A stretch of 64,000 nucleotides of DNA from Paraphysomonas bandaiensis (Eukaryota; Chrysophyceae): assembly GCA_965644295.1 (NCBI GenBank), contig CBFFRP010000436.1, positions 1 to 64,000 on the forward strand, read 5' to 3'. The translations under genes and the position numbers were made by a program. Under the pieces are notes generated by a model. That model did not search any database. It was not told the DNA's origin and saw only the letters and a list, made by a program, of their open reading frames with translations. Shown in pieces: positions 31,496 to 43,935 of the stretch. Numbering within the stretch: position 1 is the stretch's first letter; every line of letters starts with the position of its first letter.

Positions 31496-31903
31496 TGGGC
31501 AGCACAATCACCTGCTGTAACAGAGAATGCTGAAAATTCAGAAAAAACAAACTCTGAAGAAGAGAAAAATGACTCAACTAATCAAGATACTATTATAATT
31601 ACAGCGCAAACTGGTATTGATAAAACAAACGAGGTGGTTGAGCAAGCAACTGACGAAGTTAAAGCACAAAAAGATGTTGTTCTTAACCCTGCGTTAGTTG
31701 GCATGGTTAAAGAAAGTGCCGCAAGTACTCAAGCAACACTTGAAAATGAAAGCATTAATAGTGAAACAAATGACACACCTGTCACAATTGATTCACCAAC
31801 TGTTGATACTAAAAAAGTGGTGGAAAAATCTGCGCCTGTTGAAAACACAGACAAAAACGATGATATAAATGAAGAAAGCAGCTCTTTAGGCTTAACTGCA
31901 TAA
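31496..31903 (+). pseudogene. Unidentified bacterial C-terminal fragment fused to tolC
   Basis: In frame after the TolC part comes a low-complexity acidic, Ser/Thr/Asn-rich stretch of about 135 residues ending SSLGLTA. It does not look like TolC, and a terminator follows the stop. It is probably the end of another protein; I cannot name it. Confidence 0.6.
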
Positions 31904-31920
31904 ACTCTTCCTTTCTTTAT

Positions 31921-31960
31921 AACCCTTACTCAGGATCTTTTTTCTGGGTATGGGGTTTTC
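31921..31960 (+). terminator. Putative Rho-independent terminator
   Basis: AACCCTTACTCAG and CTGGGTATGGGGTT pair around a T-rich loop and are followed by TTTTC. It ends the bacterial block. Confidence 0.65.
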
Positions 31961-31970
31961 TAATTTAATA

Positions 31971-32462
31971 CTTCCACACTTCTCATTTAACTGCACACAA
32001 CTTCTGTTGCTGTCTACCACATTATTCTTAGCTGTCCAGAAGTGAGATCGCGATATATCGCGAGTGCGTTGATTTTCATAGCATTTGAATGTTTTTTTCT
32101 CTGTCGGAAGTTGTCCGAAAAGAATGACAAAATGGACTCAAAAGGTTGCCTTTGTCACATCTTTCCATTCGGTCATTCATGACTCTAATTTATAATATAT
32201 ATCACCCCATCTTTTTAGATCATCTTCCTGTATCATTCATCTTGCACTGTGTCAAAGGATTATCGCCAAAGAGCTCTTTGCTTCGATATGGAAGAGGTTG
32301 AAGATGGCCTGCTTTGCTTGCTATCTCAGAGTGTCTAATGGACTTTTCTGAACTTAATAGTATACAATTGCTTACGTTTTCCCATAATGGAAAACAGTTT
32401 TGTGCGTTTAATGAGATTTTTTCTTTTCTCACTGCCATTTTCAAGTCTCATGAGAATATCCC
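31971..32462. other. Host DNA resumes; no gene seen
   Basis: AT-rich sequence without bacterial features. The right-hand host junction is about 31965-32000. One 73-codon frame overlapping the next feature is not convincing. Confidence 0.5.
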
Positions 32463-33003
32463 TTGCTCGGAGCCGCATCAGTTATACCAGTACCCACAAT
32501 TCCTCGTCCTGAGGCCGTTTCTTTCGGAGACATGACATATTTACAGTTCAGGGACGCATTGGTAAAGACCTTTATGGAAAATCCTATAGACTTCAGGGGA
32601 AACATGTTGTCATTAGGATTTAACTCCGATAAACATTTGAATGAGTTGCAGGATCTGTGCCGTGGATTATTTCTGGCAGAATTGCACGCCAATACTCACT
32701 GGTTCGGTGGGAGACAATATTCAGAGCTTCTGGTCTCTGTAATGTCAACACTTTCCATGTCTTATGGAAGCAATTGAGTTTGGTTATTCGGCAAGTTCAT
32801 TGACTGGCACATCAGCGGAGCAGATGTTTTCCTACGCTGATCGACAATGCAAAGCAAATAGTAGGGTCCAGGCCAATATGTCCCTCAGAGGTTCATGTCA
32901 AGGTAACACTCCTAAACAACCTCTTCGACATAAGCAAAATTTCAATCAATGCAAATCTTGGTGTTCATTTCAAGTACCCCATTTCTTGCTATTATACTAT
33001 TAG
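32463..33003 (+). pseudogene. Possible retroelement gag-like remnant
   Basis: Two overlapping frames (32463-32777 and 32764-33003) may be one protein with a frameshift. The first has a gag-like stretch (MTYLQFRDALVKTFMEN, then LNELQDLCRGLF); the second is basic and Gln/Asn-rich. No zinc knuckle or protease is visible. Assignment is tentative. Confidence 0.3.
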
Positions 33004-33795
33004 GCCTTATTCTTCATAATAATCAAGCATTACCTTTTAACAATACAAAGTGTATCTTTCATTAAACGCTAAGAGATAAAGAATACAAGTAAGTTTACTA
33101 CGAGTGATGCAGCAGATGATTACGTTAATTTAGTAGATGTGATGATATCTCATTTGCAAATGCTTGAAGCAGCTGTTATTGAAAATAACATCTAGCCACT
33201 GTACCGTAATAATATATACCAACTATTTTTTCATTGTTGAGCCGTTTCTAGTTTTATTAATTAATGTGATAATAATTATTATATCAGCACAATATATAAT
33301 AGTGAATTTATAAATGTACTGTAATTGCGGTCGGTGAAAACTAACCAGCAAATCATGGATACAAATGCAAAAAATACGTCAAAGCAGCACATATATATCA
33401 AACATTATACATAATATATCACACATCATGCAAGGGATATATCGTCAAAAGTTCGTGCATCGCTGCAGTTCCTGTTGGAAACAACATAAATAAACAAACG
33501 CTCAAAATTTGAAGGTTTAACATTTTCACCTGATTGATAATTCTTATTCCAAAGGCCAGTAATGTGTTTTTGGAAGTGAAAAATGATGTCAAGAAAATAA
33601 ATGCCAATGTAGCCGAGAGAGGCTTAGAAACACAACGCCACAGGTAAAAGCAATAACATGCAATTACTTGTGTTTACTCATTAGGAAACCGCATATAGAC
33701 CAGTTCCTGGGCCTTCATCTCTGCAGTAGTAGCCTTGCAGCGGCTACGCCCACCCTTCAATTTACTATACGAGGGGATGTAATATATACATATAA
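33004..33795. other. AT-rich spacer
   Basis: Nothing supportable on either strand. Confidence 0.5.
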
Positions 33796-33839
33796 GTTTT
33801 ATATATGAAGGCTATGTATGATATTGTTATTCCACATTA

Positions 33840-36800
33840 GCTATCAAGTCGCTGGAAGTCTAGCTCTGGATGGGGCACCACCGTTGGCCAGTGTTGGCTA
33901 CCTGCGCATTACACCCTAAGAGCACTACATGTACACTCAATCCAAAACAACAACACAAGTCACTCTGCGGTATGTGGCATATAAGAAGTGATGACCTTAA
34001 ACCGAGACAACTACTGATGACAAAGATACACAAGGCATATATGGGAACTAGTTTACCTAAATATATATTGATAAGAACAGCGTAATGAACCTGCATCTGA
34101 ACTCTCTCCTTCATACTATCCGGATGGATACTGTATCCAGATATGCATCATATATAGCAACGCACATATTCTCGTGTAGTACAGTATTACTGACGGTAGT
34201 ACAACAGACACCGAAATGAAACCTCCAAAAAGCCTTTTTTTGCAGTGATTTTTGGGATTTCATTTCTGGACCAAGAAATTGTGTAAATAGAGTATGTATT
34301 TTGTATATACGGTTGCTGGTATACTGGCAGGAGTGTGTTGTATATGAGGGTCATGTGACCATAAATAGACACACAGACAGTCTATTGTGGGGTGAAATTA
34401 TGACCCCACCTGCAGATTAAAACAAAGGACGATTGATGGAGTCGTTAATGGACTGATATTACTTCACTGTACTGCAAGATTCATGCTGTTCAAGACCAGT
34501 ATGATGACTTTTATCCGCTTGAGACAACTGCTTCATGTGTGTGGTTATTGCCATCAGAAGAGACAGTGAAGTGGAAGAGGGCCCTTACAAGAGGATAAAA
34601 TACTGCTTGAATCGTTATTTTGCAGAATGCATGCTCAGTGTGCATCCTGTGAAGTTCTCCCGATAATTCATGGATTCAAGTAATGTGACCGTTAGCATCT
34701 TCAATATCCATCAATGGGGGGCAGCGCTCATATTAGTATTATTAATGCATGCAAGTAATAGAAATAATATTTTGGGTAAATTATTTCCTATATATACACC
34801 TCTGTATCAGTATCGTACCCGATAAGTTATCTCGGTGTAAGATCGGTGTAAGCTAACTGAACTCAGATTGGCGGTGAAGACATCTGAAGTGCACAATGCT
34901 TCTGCTTCTTAGCAGGTGATTGGGAGCTAGTTTACACTTTGGTTCAGATTTCTCGTGGTATGTATATTAGTAGGTTCTAAGTAGTAATTGCCGTTAATTT
35001 TTACTTCGTAAGATGTTAATGCTTTGTCTTTTCATGATTGATACAGATCTGCAATATTGCTGGTTTTTATATTATTTCCTACTTTTCAATATATATATTA
35101 TACTGTGTTTATTGTTGTTAATTATAGTACCTCTAGGTCGTATTGGTATTATATTTTTAGGTAGTACCTATAGGTAGTATTGATTCAGTTTCGCTTAATC
35201 CAAAAGCCAAGCCTATGTCTCGGATTTGATCCTCACTAGCATTGGCAATGGAAGGGTCGCTCTAACCCTCCAAGCATAAGCCTGAGGGTCCTTCTCACTG
35301 ACTCAAATTTAGTAGACTCTTGTGCGCTATCAAGAGTCTCCTCCTCCATAATAATAACAATATAATCAAGTCACAATGAACAAATATATGTCTACAACTA
35401 CAATGCTATCTACCAGCAATTTCAAGAGTAAGGAAATTGCATCTTATTATCAATAATCAATATAAATACTATCTACGATTCCGTGATCAATGGAATGAAC
35501 ATCATTCATATTCAATACCAAACACATCAGTCTAACACAGTTGATCATAATAACTCATTACAACTGTATAAGGGAAGATACATTCAGTATTCTCATTGTA
35601 GTTGAAGCCTGGTATTCGTACTCCTTAGTACAATCAATCCCCAATAAGCACTGAAGGAAATACGTAATGTATAACTGTATTACTGGATAATCTGGCAATA
35701 CACATCTATCAGCGTGGATATCAAACCCGGAATTCTCCAGTAAACTTCTCCAGCCTTAAAGTCAATATATATATATAATAAGAACATATATATATGTATC
35801 ATCCATCATCATTATCATCATTATGTCTCATTATTGATAATCATGTCTTTCTTTGTCTTTTGAATGATTATGTAAATATCAATGATAAGCATGAATTGTC
35901 ATAGTCATAATATATCATATATCTTAGTGTGAGTTATGGTAATAATAATAATATTCAAATTATGTTTGCACAGATAGTATGTACAAACTTAAGCATATAC
36001 AATAGAGAGCTTGTAGAATAGAATAACCTGATAGCTGGTTATTACAATCATGGTAATGTCAACATAATATTCTACTAATAGGCTGGCGTATTCATCCTCT
36101 GCAGAGTGTTACAGGTAGCACTAATATTCTATTTATGATAGATGGTAAATATCAAGATACAAAGCACCCTATATCTAGGTGACAATGATTGACATGCTCC
36201 AACACAGTATCTTTATATACATCAATACGCACAGGACACTATGAGAAAGTATCTATAAATGATACAGTCATCGTAGTATTTACCTTCAAATCAGAGAGGA
36301 GAATGACACTCAAGTGGAGTTATTCTTATGTGAGTCTCTGATGATCAGCTCTGCAGTATGAGTATATTAATATGCTCTGTTTCGAACCACTAAATTGAAT
36401 ATATTACAATATCATCCGATCGTATTACCTGAGAGCCCTCTGGTGTTATGGTCACGGAATCAACTCTGCTATCTCTGTCTTTGAAATAGACCAACTCTCC
36501 TGTATGAATGCCACTTAACCATACCTTTCACCAGCTAAATCAACAACCAGCAGCATGTGGCATGAAAGAACTATGAGCTCATGTATTCCCAGTGAGGTTA
36601 TGATCATATCACAGCCTGCATTCCTCTTTACTACAAGAACTATCGCATCATATTCTGTATGTGAAGCTCACAGACATCTGCCTGTCTCTCCTGGATTCTG
36701 TGGACAATATGCCGATTATTATCTTGAAAATGTGTAGTTTTGTGTCATTTTTGAGTGAAAAACCAGGGGATTTTTTAGTTTAGGTTGTGTAATTCATTTT

Positions 36801-39800
36801 ACATAGTTCTTCTAGTTTCGCTAAACCCAAAAACTCACACACATCTATGTAAAACTAAAGGCTGGAATTTTGGGAGTTGTGTAAAATAATTTACACGAGA
36901 AAAAATTATTCTCTATTGTAGTGTGTGTGAGTTTTTGGGTTTAGCGAAACTAGAAGAACTATGTAAAATGAATTACACAACCTAAACTAAAAAATCCCCT
37001 GTTTTTTCACTCAAATATGTCACAAAACTACACATTTTCAAGATAATAATCGGCATATTGTACACAGAATCCAGAGACAGATGTCTGTTAGCTTCACATA
37101 AAGGATACGATGCGATACTTTTACAGTAATAAGAGGAACGCATGCTGATATGATCATAACCTCACTGGGAATACATGAGCTCATAGTTCTTTCATGCCAC
37201 ATGCTGCTGGTTGTTGATTCAGCTGGTGAAAGGTATGGTTAAGTGGCATTCATACAGGAGAGTTGGTCTATTTCAAAGACAGAGATAGCAGAGTTGATTT
37301 CATGACCATAACACCAGAGGGCTCTCAGGTAATACGATCGGATGATATTGTAATATATTCAATTTAGTGGTTCGAAACAGAGCATATGAATATACTCATA
37401 CTGCAGAGCTGATCATCAGAGAGACTCACATAAGAATAACTCCACTTGAGTGTCATTCTCCTCTCTGATTTGAAGGTAAATACTACTATGATTGTATCAT
37501 TTATAGATACTTTCTCATAGTGTCCTGTGCGTATTGATGTATATAAAGATACTGTGTTGGAGCATGTCAATCATTGTTGACGTGCAGCATACTCTGCGGA
37601 GCCGTATGAACTCGATTGTCCTGTAACACCAGAGGAGTCTTAGGGTAACGTTCTTGAATTATGTTGTGAAAATATTTAATTTAGAAATTTTGATTCTATG
37701 ATACAGAGCATATGACGAAAATGACACTTCAGAGTTCGATAATGGAGAGACCCACGCAAGAATAACTTCAATTGTCAATTGAGTATGTATATACTAATAT
37801 GAATGTAAGATATATTACTTTCTCACTGTGCCCTATACGTATTGATGTAAATAAGGACGGTGTATTGAAACATGTCAATCATTGTCACCTAGATATAGGG
37901 TGCTTTGTATCTTGATATTTACCATCTATCTTAAATAGAATATTAGTGCTACCTGTAACACTCTGCAGAGGATGAATACGCCAGCCTATTAGTAGAATAT
38001 TATGTTGACATTACCATGATACCTGGTAATCGTAGGTAGTATATATTGATTATTCATAATAAGATGCAATTTCTTCACTCTGGAAGTTGCTTGTAAATAG
38101 TATTGTAATTGTAGACTTATCCATAGTTGTTGATTTATGATTTATTGCTATTATGGAAGAAGCGCCTAAGAAAGACGTTCTAAGTTAAGTGCAGCTATTG
38201 CAGTACTAAGAATGCTGTTGGAAGAAAATGATCCACTAATGGCTGGTTACCCCAATGAGGAGTATGTCAGGAGCGTTGGACTTATGGTTGGATTAAATGA
38301 TGCCAATATCGACATATCGACATATGATATTGCACTAATACACGTGCCTAATCGCCTCCCTATAGGTGGTATCTATAACCTCTACATTTCCTACTGATAA
38401 GTATCCCTATTTATATTAAAATGTACCTACAGGCACTGCCTACATGTATCAATACTACCTATAGGTACTACCTAAAAATATAATACCAATACGACCTAGA
38501 GGTACTATAATTAACAACAATAAACACAGTATAATATATATATTGCAAAGTAGGAAATAATATAAAAACCAGCAATATTGCAGATCTGTATCAATTATGA
38601 AAAGACAAAGCATGTATTCAATTAAAATAAGATGGTATTCGCATTAACATCTTACGAAGTAAAAATTAACGGCAATTACTACTTAGAACCTACTAATATA
38701 CATACCACGAGAAATCTGAACCAAAGTGTAAACTAGCTCCCAATCACCTGCTAAGAAGCAGAAGCATTGTGCACTTCAGATGTCTTCACCGCCAATCTGA
38801 GTTCAGTTAGCTTCCAAGGTAATGATAACATTTGTTCGTCCAAGCCATCTTACACCGATCTTACACCGAGATAACTTCTCGGGTACGATACTGATACAGA
38901 GGTGTATATATAGGAAATAATTTACCCAAAATATTATTTCTATTAATTGCATGCATTAATAATACTAACATGAACGCTGCCCCCCATTGATGGATATTGA
39001 AGATGCTAACGGTCACATTACTTGAATCCATGAATTATCGGGAGAACTTCACATGATGCACACTGAGCATGCATTCTGCAAAATAACGATTCAAGCAGTA
39101 TTTTATCCTCTTGTAAGGGCCCTCTTCCACTTCACTGTCTCTTCTGATGGCAATAACCACACACATGACTCAGTTGTCTCAAGCGGATAAAAGTCATCAT
39201 ACTGGTCTTGAACAGCATGAATCTTGCAGTACAGTGAAGTCATGTCAGTCCATTAACGACTCCATCAATCGTCCTTTGTTTTAATCTGCAGGTTGGGTCA
39301 TAATTTCTCCCCACAATAGACTGTCTGTGTGTCTATGTATGGTCACATGACCCTCACATCTAACACACTCCTGCCAGTATACCAGCAACCGTATATACAA
39401 AATACATACTCTAATAATACGTAATTTACACAATTTTACATAGTTTCGACCGTTTAGAAAAATGGTCCAAAGTGTGTAATTTTCGTGTAATTGTATATGG
39501 GGAGCAAAATACAGAACGGTATACTGTACTCTGTAGTCATATCATGTAAGGGTATAGAGAGCGATGTTGATGGCATATATATACTATATGGGGGTTACCA
39601 TAGCAATAGAATTCATCATTAACGCTGTATAAAAATATATTTTGGGTAAACTGTACAGTATATAAATCACGTGTATCAGTACCATACAGCAGAAGTTATC
39701 TCGGTGTAAGATCGGTACTTCTTATATGCCACATACCGCAGAGTGACTGCTGAGTAAGTGTTCTGGATTGAGAGTTCATGTAGTGCTCTTAGGGTGTAAT

Positions 39801-39880
39801 GCGCAGGTAACCAACACTGGCCAACGGTGGTGCCCCATTCAGAGCTAGACTTCCATCGACTCGCCAGGTATTGTGGATAA
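33840..39880. repeat. About 6-kb imperfect palindrome
   Basis: The left arm (from about 33840) and right arm (to about 39880) are inverted copies around a centre near 36882. Matching stretches checked by eye include 33868-33950 with 39770-39850, 34935-35184 with 38443-38760, 36031-36450 with 37320-37575 and 37890-38030, and 36550-36843 with 36921-37200. The arms differ inside: about 35185-36030 on the left is unlike about 38030-38443 on the right, and the right arm contains a diverged internal duplication (37575-37890). No credible gene. It could be a foldback-type element or the product of an inverted duplication. Confidence 0.88.
36763..37000. repeat. Hairpin core of the palindrome
   Basis: Arms of at least 80 bp (to 36843, and from 36921) are almost identical in inverted orientation, with a loop of about 78 bp. 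The arm includes GTTTCGCTAAACCCAAAAAC and a GTGTAATTCATTTTACA-like stretch. Confidence 0.93.
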
Positions 39881-40204
39881 ACAAGATTACACGTAACCTC
39901 ATGATTATAAACTTCTGACAAAAACTCCTGCGACTACGCTGGAAATCATCCTTCATTATGAGTGTTATATATATTACGTACTTGCAGTAGCGCGTACTTT
40001 TTACTACTGACAAGATGTTATTGTGTTTCCTAGTGACCATTGTTATGAATATGTTGCATGAAATGTTGCATGAATTGCACAATTAATTCTGACAAGATTA
40101 TTAGTAATCTACTGAAATGTTTACAGTAGTTCAATAATAATGTTGTCAGTATTATTTCTTCTTCCTTCATTACGCTTTTTCTCGTTTATATGTATGTGCT
40201 TCTT
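39881..40204. other. Spacer between palindrome and recombinase gene
   Basis: AT-rich. No frame that completes the truncated recombinase is visible. Confidence 0.5.
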
Positions 40205-41185
40205 CTATTCTTTTATGCATGTAATAATAATAATCAAAATATTGTAATATCTTTTGTTTTGGTCTTTGCCATCAAACAATCGAATATTGTTTGAGTCATC
40301 CCGGCGCTTGCACCAACTATATACAGCTAAATGAAGTGCTATACAGATCGCAGGGTTAAATGGGTTCGCGTAAAGACGCTTTACATCGCTCGTGCTCTCA
40401 CCGGCTTGATCAGCTTTAGTTGTACAAAATGCAGTTTGCAGAGCATCATTAGGCCAATCCATTTGAGCCATGTTGATGTCATCAATATTATCCGACCGTC
40501 CGATTGTACCCACAGATAACTTAGTGAATAGGCCAGCAAACAGTCCCTCATTCCAAGTTACCTTGTTGCCATCAGGTCTCATCATGCAGAAATGTTTGCA
40601 TAATGCTACATAACCATCCAGATTAAAAGCACTCTTCCCTTCTTTAGGATTCATAATACCTCTTCTTTTCTTGGCACCTATATCACGTTTGTATGCAGCA
40701 ATAGCAGTTTTGCATGCTAGGTCAACCTTCGGTGGCCAAGGGTGCCCAATTTTGTCCATGGCCGGACAGTCATACTCATGCCACCACCGCAATGCAGATT
40801 TGTAATTCTGGTAAGTTTGGGCTGATACTGTCACAAGGTTTTTTCCTGGGTTTAACAGATCTTCTTCTACTTCTTGACAGTCATCTATCTCTGTTCTTAC
40901 TTTCCGCTTTCTGGGAAGTGTCGGATCGACTGATATTGCAGCAAAGAGAACTTCTGCTGTATGTTCTGCTATAGGTAATTTAAGTTTACAAAGTTTGCGT
41001 GCTTGTCCTGTATGCATTAGGGCCAACCCATCATCATCTGTTTCAATTGAGTCCAGTCGTATATATGAGTCGTTTAGTATTCGAGTCAGTGTGGACATTC
41101 TAGATAAATATCCTTTTTTGGACTCTTCCAATACATTCCTCTCCTTTTGTCCTTGAATCACTAGGTGTATTGCTGCAGGATCCAT
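40205..41185 (-). pseudogene. Tyrosine recombinase (Crypton-like), C-terminally truncated
   Basis: 326 residues from ATG at 41185. An N-terminal helical part (including a PRKRKV basic patch) is followed by a core-binding-like segment (TYQNYKSALRWWHEYDCPAM) and the start of a catalytic domain: LFTKLSVGTIGRSDNIDDI holds the first catalytic Arg, TTKADQAGE the beta-hairpin Lys, and YANPFNPAICIALHLAVYS the next helix. The H-x-x-R and Tyr nucleophile motifs should follow but the frame becomes AT-rich nonsense and stops, so the gene is broken or continues in an unseen exon. The pattern resembles eukaryotic Crypton recombinases. Palindromic sites lie just upstream. Confidence 0.65.
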
Positions 41186-41791
41186 TTTGTCTATAGGTAA
41201 TACTCTCAGTTCTATAGCAGATTATTCTACGAAATATTAGCCTCTTAAGATATCATAATATATCCTTTTGGTTCAACGAACAAATCAACTGTTCATCACT
41301 GTAACATAAAATCAAGGCTTTTTTAAGCAAAAAAAACAATTTTGTGAATTGGGTGCCTTCAAAAATAGGTTAAAAATCTGTTTACTCCTGTGTAATTAGA
41401 ATTACACAGATCTGTTTGTTTCGAAAAATCTCAAAATCGCTGTTGTTTGTGTGGGTGATGTTTTCCTCCTGTGTAATTAGAATTACACAATCCAATAAAA
41501 ACTGGGGTTTCCAATTACACACTTCGGTGGGTTTTTAGTGTTTTGTCGCATGTTTTTGTATAAGACGCCCTTACTACAGAACTCGTCAGAGGAAATTATG
41601 CTTGTATCCTACAGCCACACCACAGAAGCATAATAAAACACCATACACTTCTTTGTGCCCTATGTATATCTTATACAGTCACATCAAGTACTAAACTGAA
41701 AATAACATCCTCTATCTTGTGTCTGATTTCTCTTCGCAGCATCTCATCAATACAAGAAACAAACATCCATCTACTGAACAATGCGAGCCGA
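41186..41791. other. Recombinase upstream region with two identical palindromes
   Basis: The 18-bp palindrome GTGTAATTAGAATTACAC occurs at 41390-41407 and 41471-41488, each preceded by CTCCT. A related half-site (CCAATTACACAC) is at about 41511-41522. Confidence 0.8.
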
Positions 41792-43935
41792 ATGATGAAG
41801 CTCAGGACCACCTCGTGCAGTACGCTGGCATTAGCTTGTCGACGCAATAAGTCTTGTCGATTTCTTTCCATTGACACCAACCTCATCGTGGACAAAAGTA
41901 TGTTCTCACACTTTAGATCGAAACCAGACAAGAACGAGACCGATTTCCTCGAGAGCTTGGCGAACTGTCGAGTTGAAGCCATTGGGGATGGCATCGATGT
42001 GATTCGTATTAACAACAAGTTGGGAGTGCCATGGGAATGCTTGGGCCCACAGAAGTTGTTTGTAAGGGAGTTTTATCCTGACTTGTTGAGAGAAATAAGG
42101 AAACATAAGAGAAGTGTTCTCATTGGAAACCCTGGAATTGGCAAATCCTTTTTCCAGTATTATTACCTGGCTCGAATACTGAATCCGTCTTTGTTCGGGC
42201 CCCTTCCTCCTGACTGTGACGGCTCCACCACCCCGCCGAAGATAGTCATCCGCCAGGAGGGCACTTCTACCATGACAATATTCGACATTGCCAATCGCCA
42301 AGCAGAGAGAGTTGATGGTTGTCCAGGTACACTTCTGGACTGTTTTGATCCAGAAACGTCATTATATTTGATGGAACCTGGTAAAGCTGTGGAGGAACCA
42401 TTTTTTGCAAGACTTCGCTTTCCCACTTTGGCCACCGTACCTCCGAATCCGGCCCGATATAAGCAATTCTGCAAGCACGGAGGAATAGCACTGTACATGC
42501 CTGTTTTCACTCTTCGGGAGTTACTTGCGATTGGGAAGTATTTGCTGGAGAACGAGCATGTGCCGGAGTTGCTGCAGCCTGAGTATTCTTCTGAGCAGAT
42601 CACGAAGCGCTTTCACCAATTTGGGGGTATTTTCCGCCATGTGCTGCCGGTATCTCTCGCTTATCTTGATATGTGTCGACGTAGTCAGTCCAAGGCAATA
42701 GGTTCGTGTAATGCACGTGCACTCCTGGTCTCCGGCGATATTGAGGATGCGGACGTCAGTCATTTCATCATGCAATATGACGTGGAGAGGGATGGCGAAT
42801 TCCCCTTTTGCGAATATCGTTTGAACTTTGTGAACGAGTCCGTCGCATCTCAAGTTCAAGATAAGCTTAACAAGGGCTCTCTGAGCGACAGGAGATCAGC
42901 GCTGATTCGAAATGACATGATAGGATTTATGGCGGATGCATCTGCTAAGATCTATGAAAGTGTCATTGCGGATCAATTGACATCTGGCGTGCGATGGAGA
43001 AAACGGGAAGTGATCGCCAGCTCAGAGGGGAAAGTAAGTGAATGGTCCAATTTCTCGTTGAGGTTGAATGAAGCGATTAAGGGGCACCCTCCTCCGTTCG
43101 AGAAAATGCGGCCACTGGTGCTGTACGTGCCTTCGAATCCGACCTTTCCATTGGTTGAATACATGTACAAGACGGAGCAGGGGGAATTGGTTATGTTTCA
43201 GGTCACCAGAAACAAGTCTGCAAAGAAGATTATCAAGGGGAGTGCTTTGGAGCAGTTATTGGACAAGATTAAACTTCCCGTCGACAAGGTATCGCTGCTG
43301 AGGTTAGTTCTCATCCCATTGCCGTCGCTGGCACAAAGCGCACGATTCGAAGTAGCCGAGGAGGACAAGATCCTAATGAATGCGGCGCTGGAAAATGGTT
43401 ATGAAGTCTGGCATATTCCCAGTGATTATTTGAGCTATTTCGCGGAATGAGAAGGAACTATAGCAGTATTTTAGTGACAGTGACTTTAAGTCTTGTGCCA
43501 TCATCATCACAGCAAGTGCGCCTGCCTGCCTGCGGCTGAGGGGTCCACAGTGACCTGTGTATGTGTATCTCATATCTATCATGCTAGTGACGTTGTCTAC
43601 TTATTACTGTCATACATAAGAATAGCAAGTTATATTATATGGTATACACAACTCTTGTGAGTCAACTAATAAGCAACTTTGTACCACGCACTAGCTACTT
43701 CTCTCATGCATACATAATAGGTATTATCCGGAATCCGCCCGGACCCTTAATATCAAATAATCTCCCTTCTGCCCCCTGCTTTTTGCTTTTAATAGCGATG
43801 CGTTGTTTGGCGCTTAGAGGTACGAGGGTTTTAAGTGCTTAAACCCAAGGTTGCTTTAATCTGCCTTGCATTGTAGCCCGCTTATTAGCCTAGTTTTACT
43901 AATTACTAATAATAAAGAGAAGGCACTGTGACTCT
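41731..43935 (+). repeat. Duplicated 2.2-kb segment, copy 1
   Basis: Covers the Crinkler gene, about 60 bp before it and about 485 bp after it. Its twin is 48501-50695. Both ends are abrupt. Confidence 0.9.
41792..43450 (+). CDS. Crinkler/RHS-type NTPase-nuclease, copy 1
   Basis: 552 residues from an ATGATG start. An N-terminal region of about 75 residues is followed by a P-loop NTPase (GVPWECLGPQKLFVREFYPD, then Walker A GNPGIGKS at residues 112-119, then the YYLARILNP helix) and, at about residues 450-550, a restriction-endonuclease-like fold with VEYMYKTEQGELVMFQVTRN, where the QVT-x-x-K element fits the PD-(D/E)XK catalytic core. This architecture is that of Crinkler/RHS proteins, known as effectors or selfish-element weapons in oomycetes, chytrids and other eukaryotes. 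No intron, no signal peptide. A near-identical copy lies 6.8 kb to the right. Confidence 0.85.
   Translation: MMKLRTTSCSTLALACRRNKSCRFLSIDTNLIVDKSMFSHFRSKPDKNETDFLESLANCRVEAIGDGIDVIRINNKLGVPWECLGPQKLFVREFYPDLLREIRKHKRSVLIGNPGIGKSFFQYYYLARILNPSLFGPLPPDCDGSTTPPKIVIRQEGTSTMTIFDIANRQAERVDGCPGTLLDCFDPETSLYLMEPGKAVEEPFFARLRFPTLATVPPNPARYKQFCKHGGIALYMPVFTLRELLAIGKYLLENEHVPELLQPEYSSEQITKRFHQFGGIFRHVLPVSLAYLDMCRRSQSKAIGSCNARALLVSGDIEDADVSHFIMQYDVERDGEFPFCEYRLNFVNESVASQVQDKLNKGSLSDRRSALIRNDMIGFMADASAKIYESVIADQLTSGVRWRKREVIASSEGKVSEWSNFSLRLNEAIKGHPPPFEKMRPLVLYVPSNPTFPLVEYMYKTEQGELVMFQVTRNKSAKKIIKGSALEQLLDKIKLPVDKVSLLRLVLIPLPSLAQSARFEVAEEDKILMNAALENGYEVWHIPSDYLSYFAE

Larger units (their letters stand above)
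24950..31970. other. Block of joined gammaproteobacterial fragments
   Basis: Everything here reads as bacterial: intronless frames, Shine-Dalgarno sites, hairpin terminators, and a gene order (infB-rbfA-truB-rpsO-pnp) typical of gammaproteobacteria. At least four internal joins (about 26987, 27151, 29905, 31495) put together pieces that are not neighbours in such genomes and in places reverse the strand. Eukaryotic sequence lies on both sides. Confidence 0.9.
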
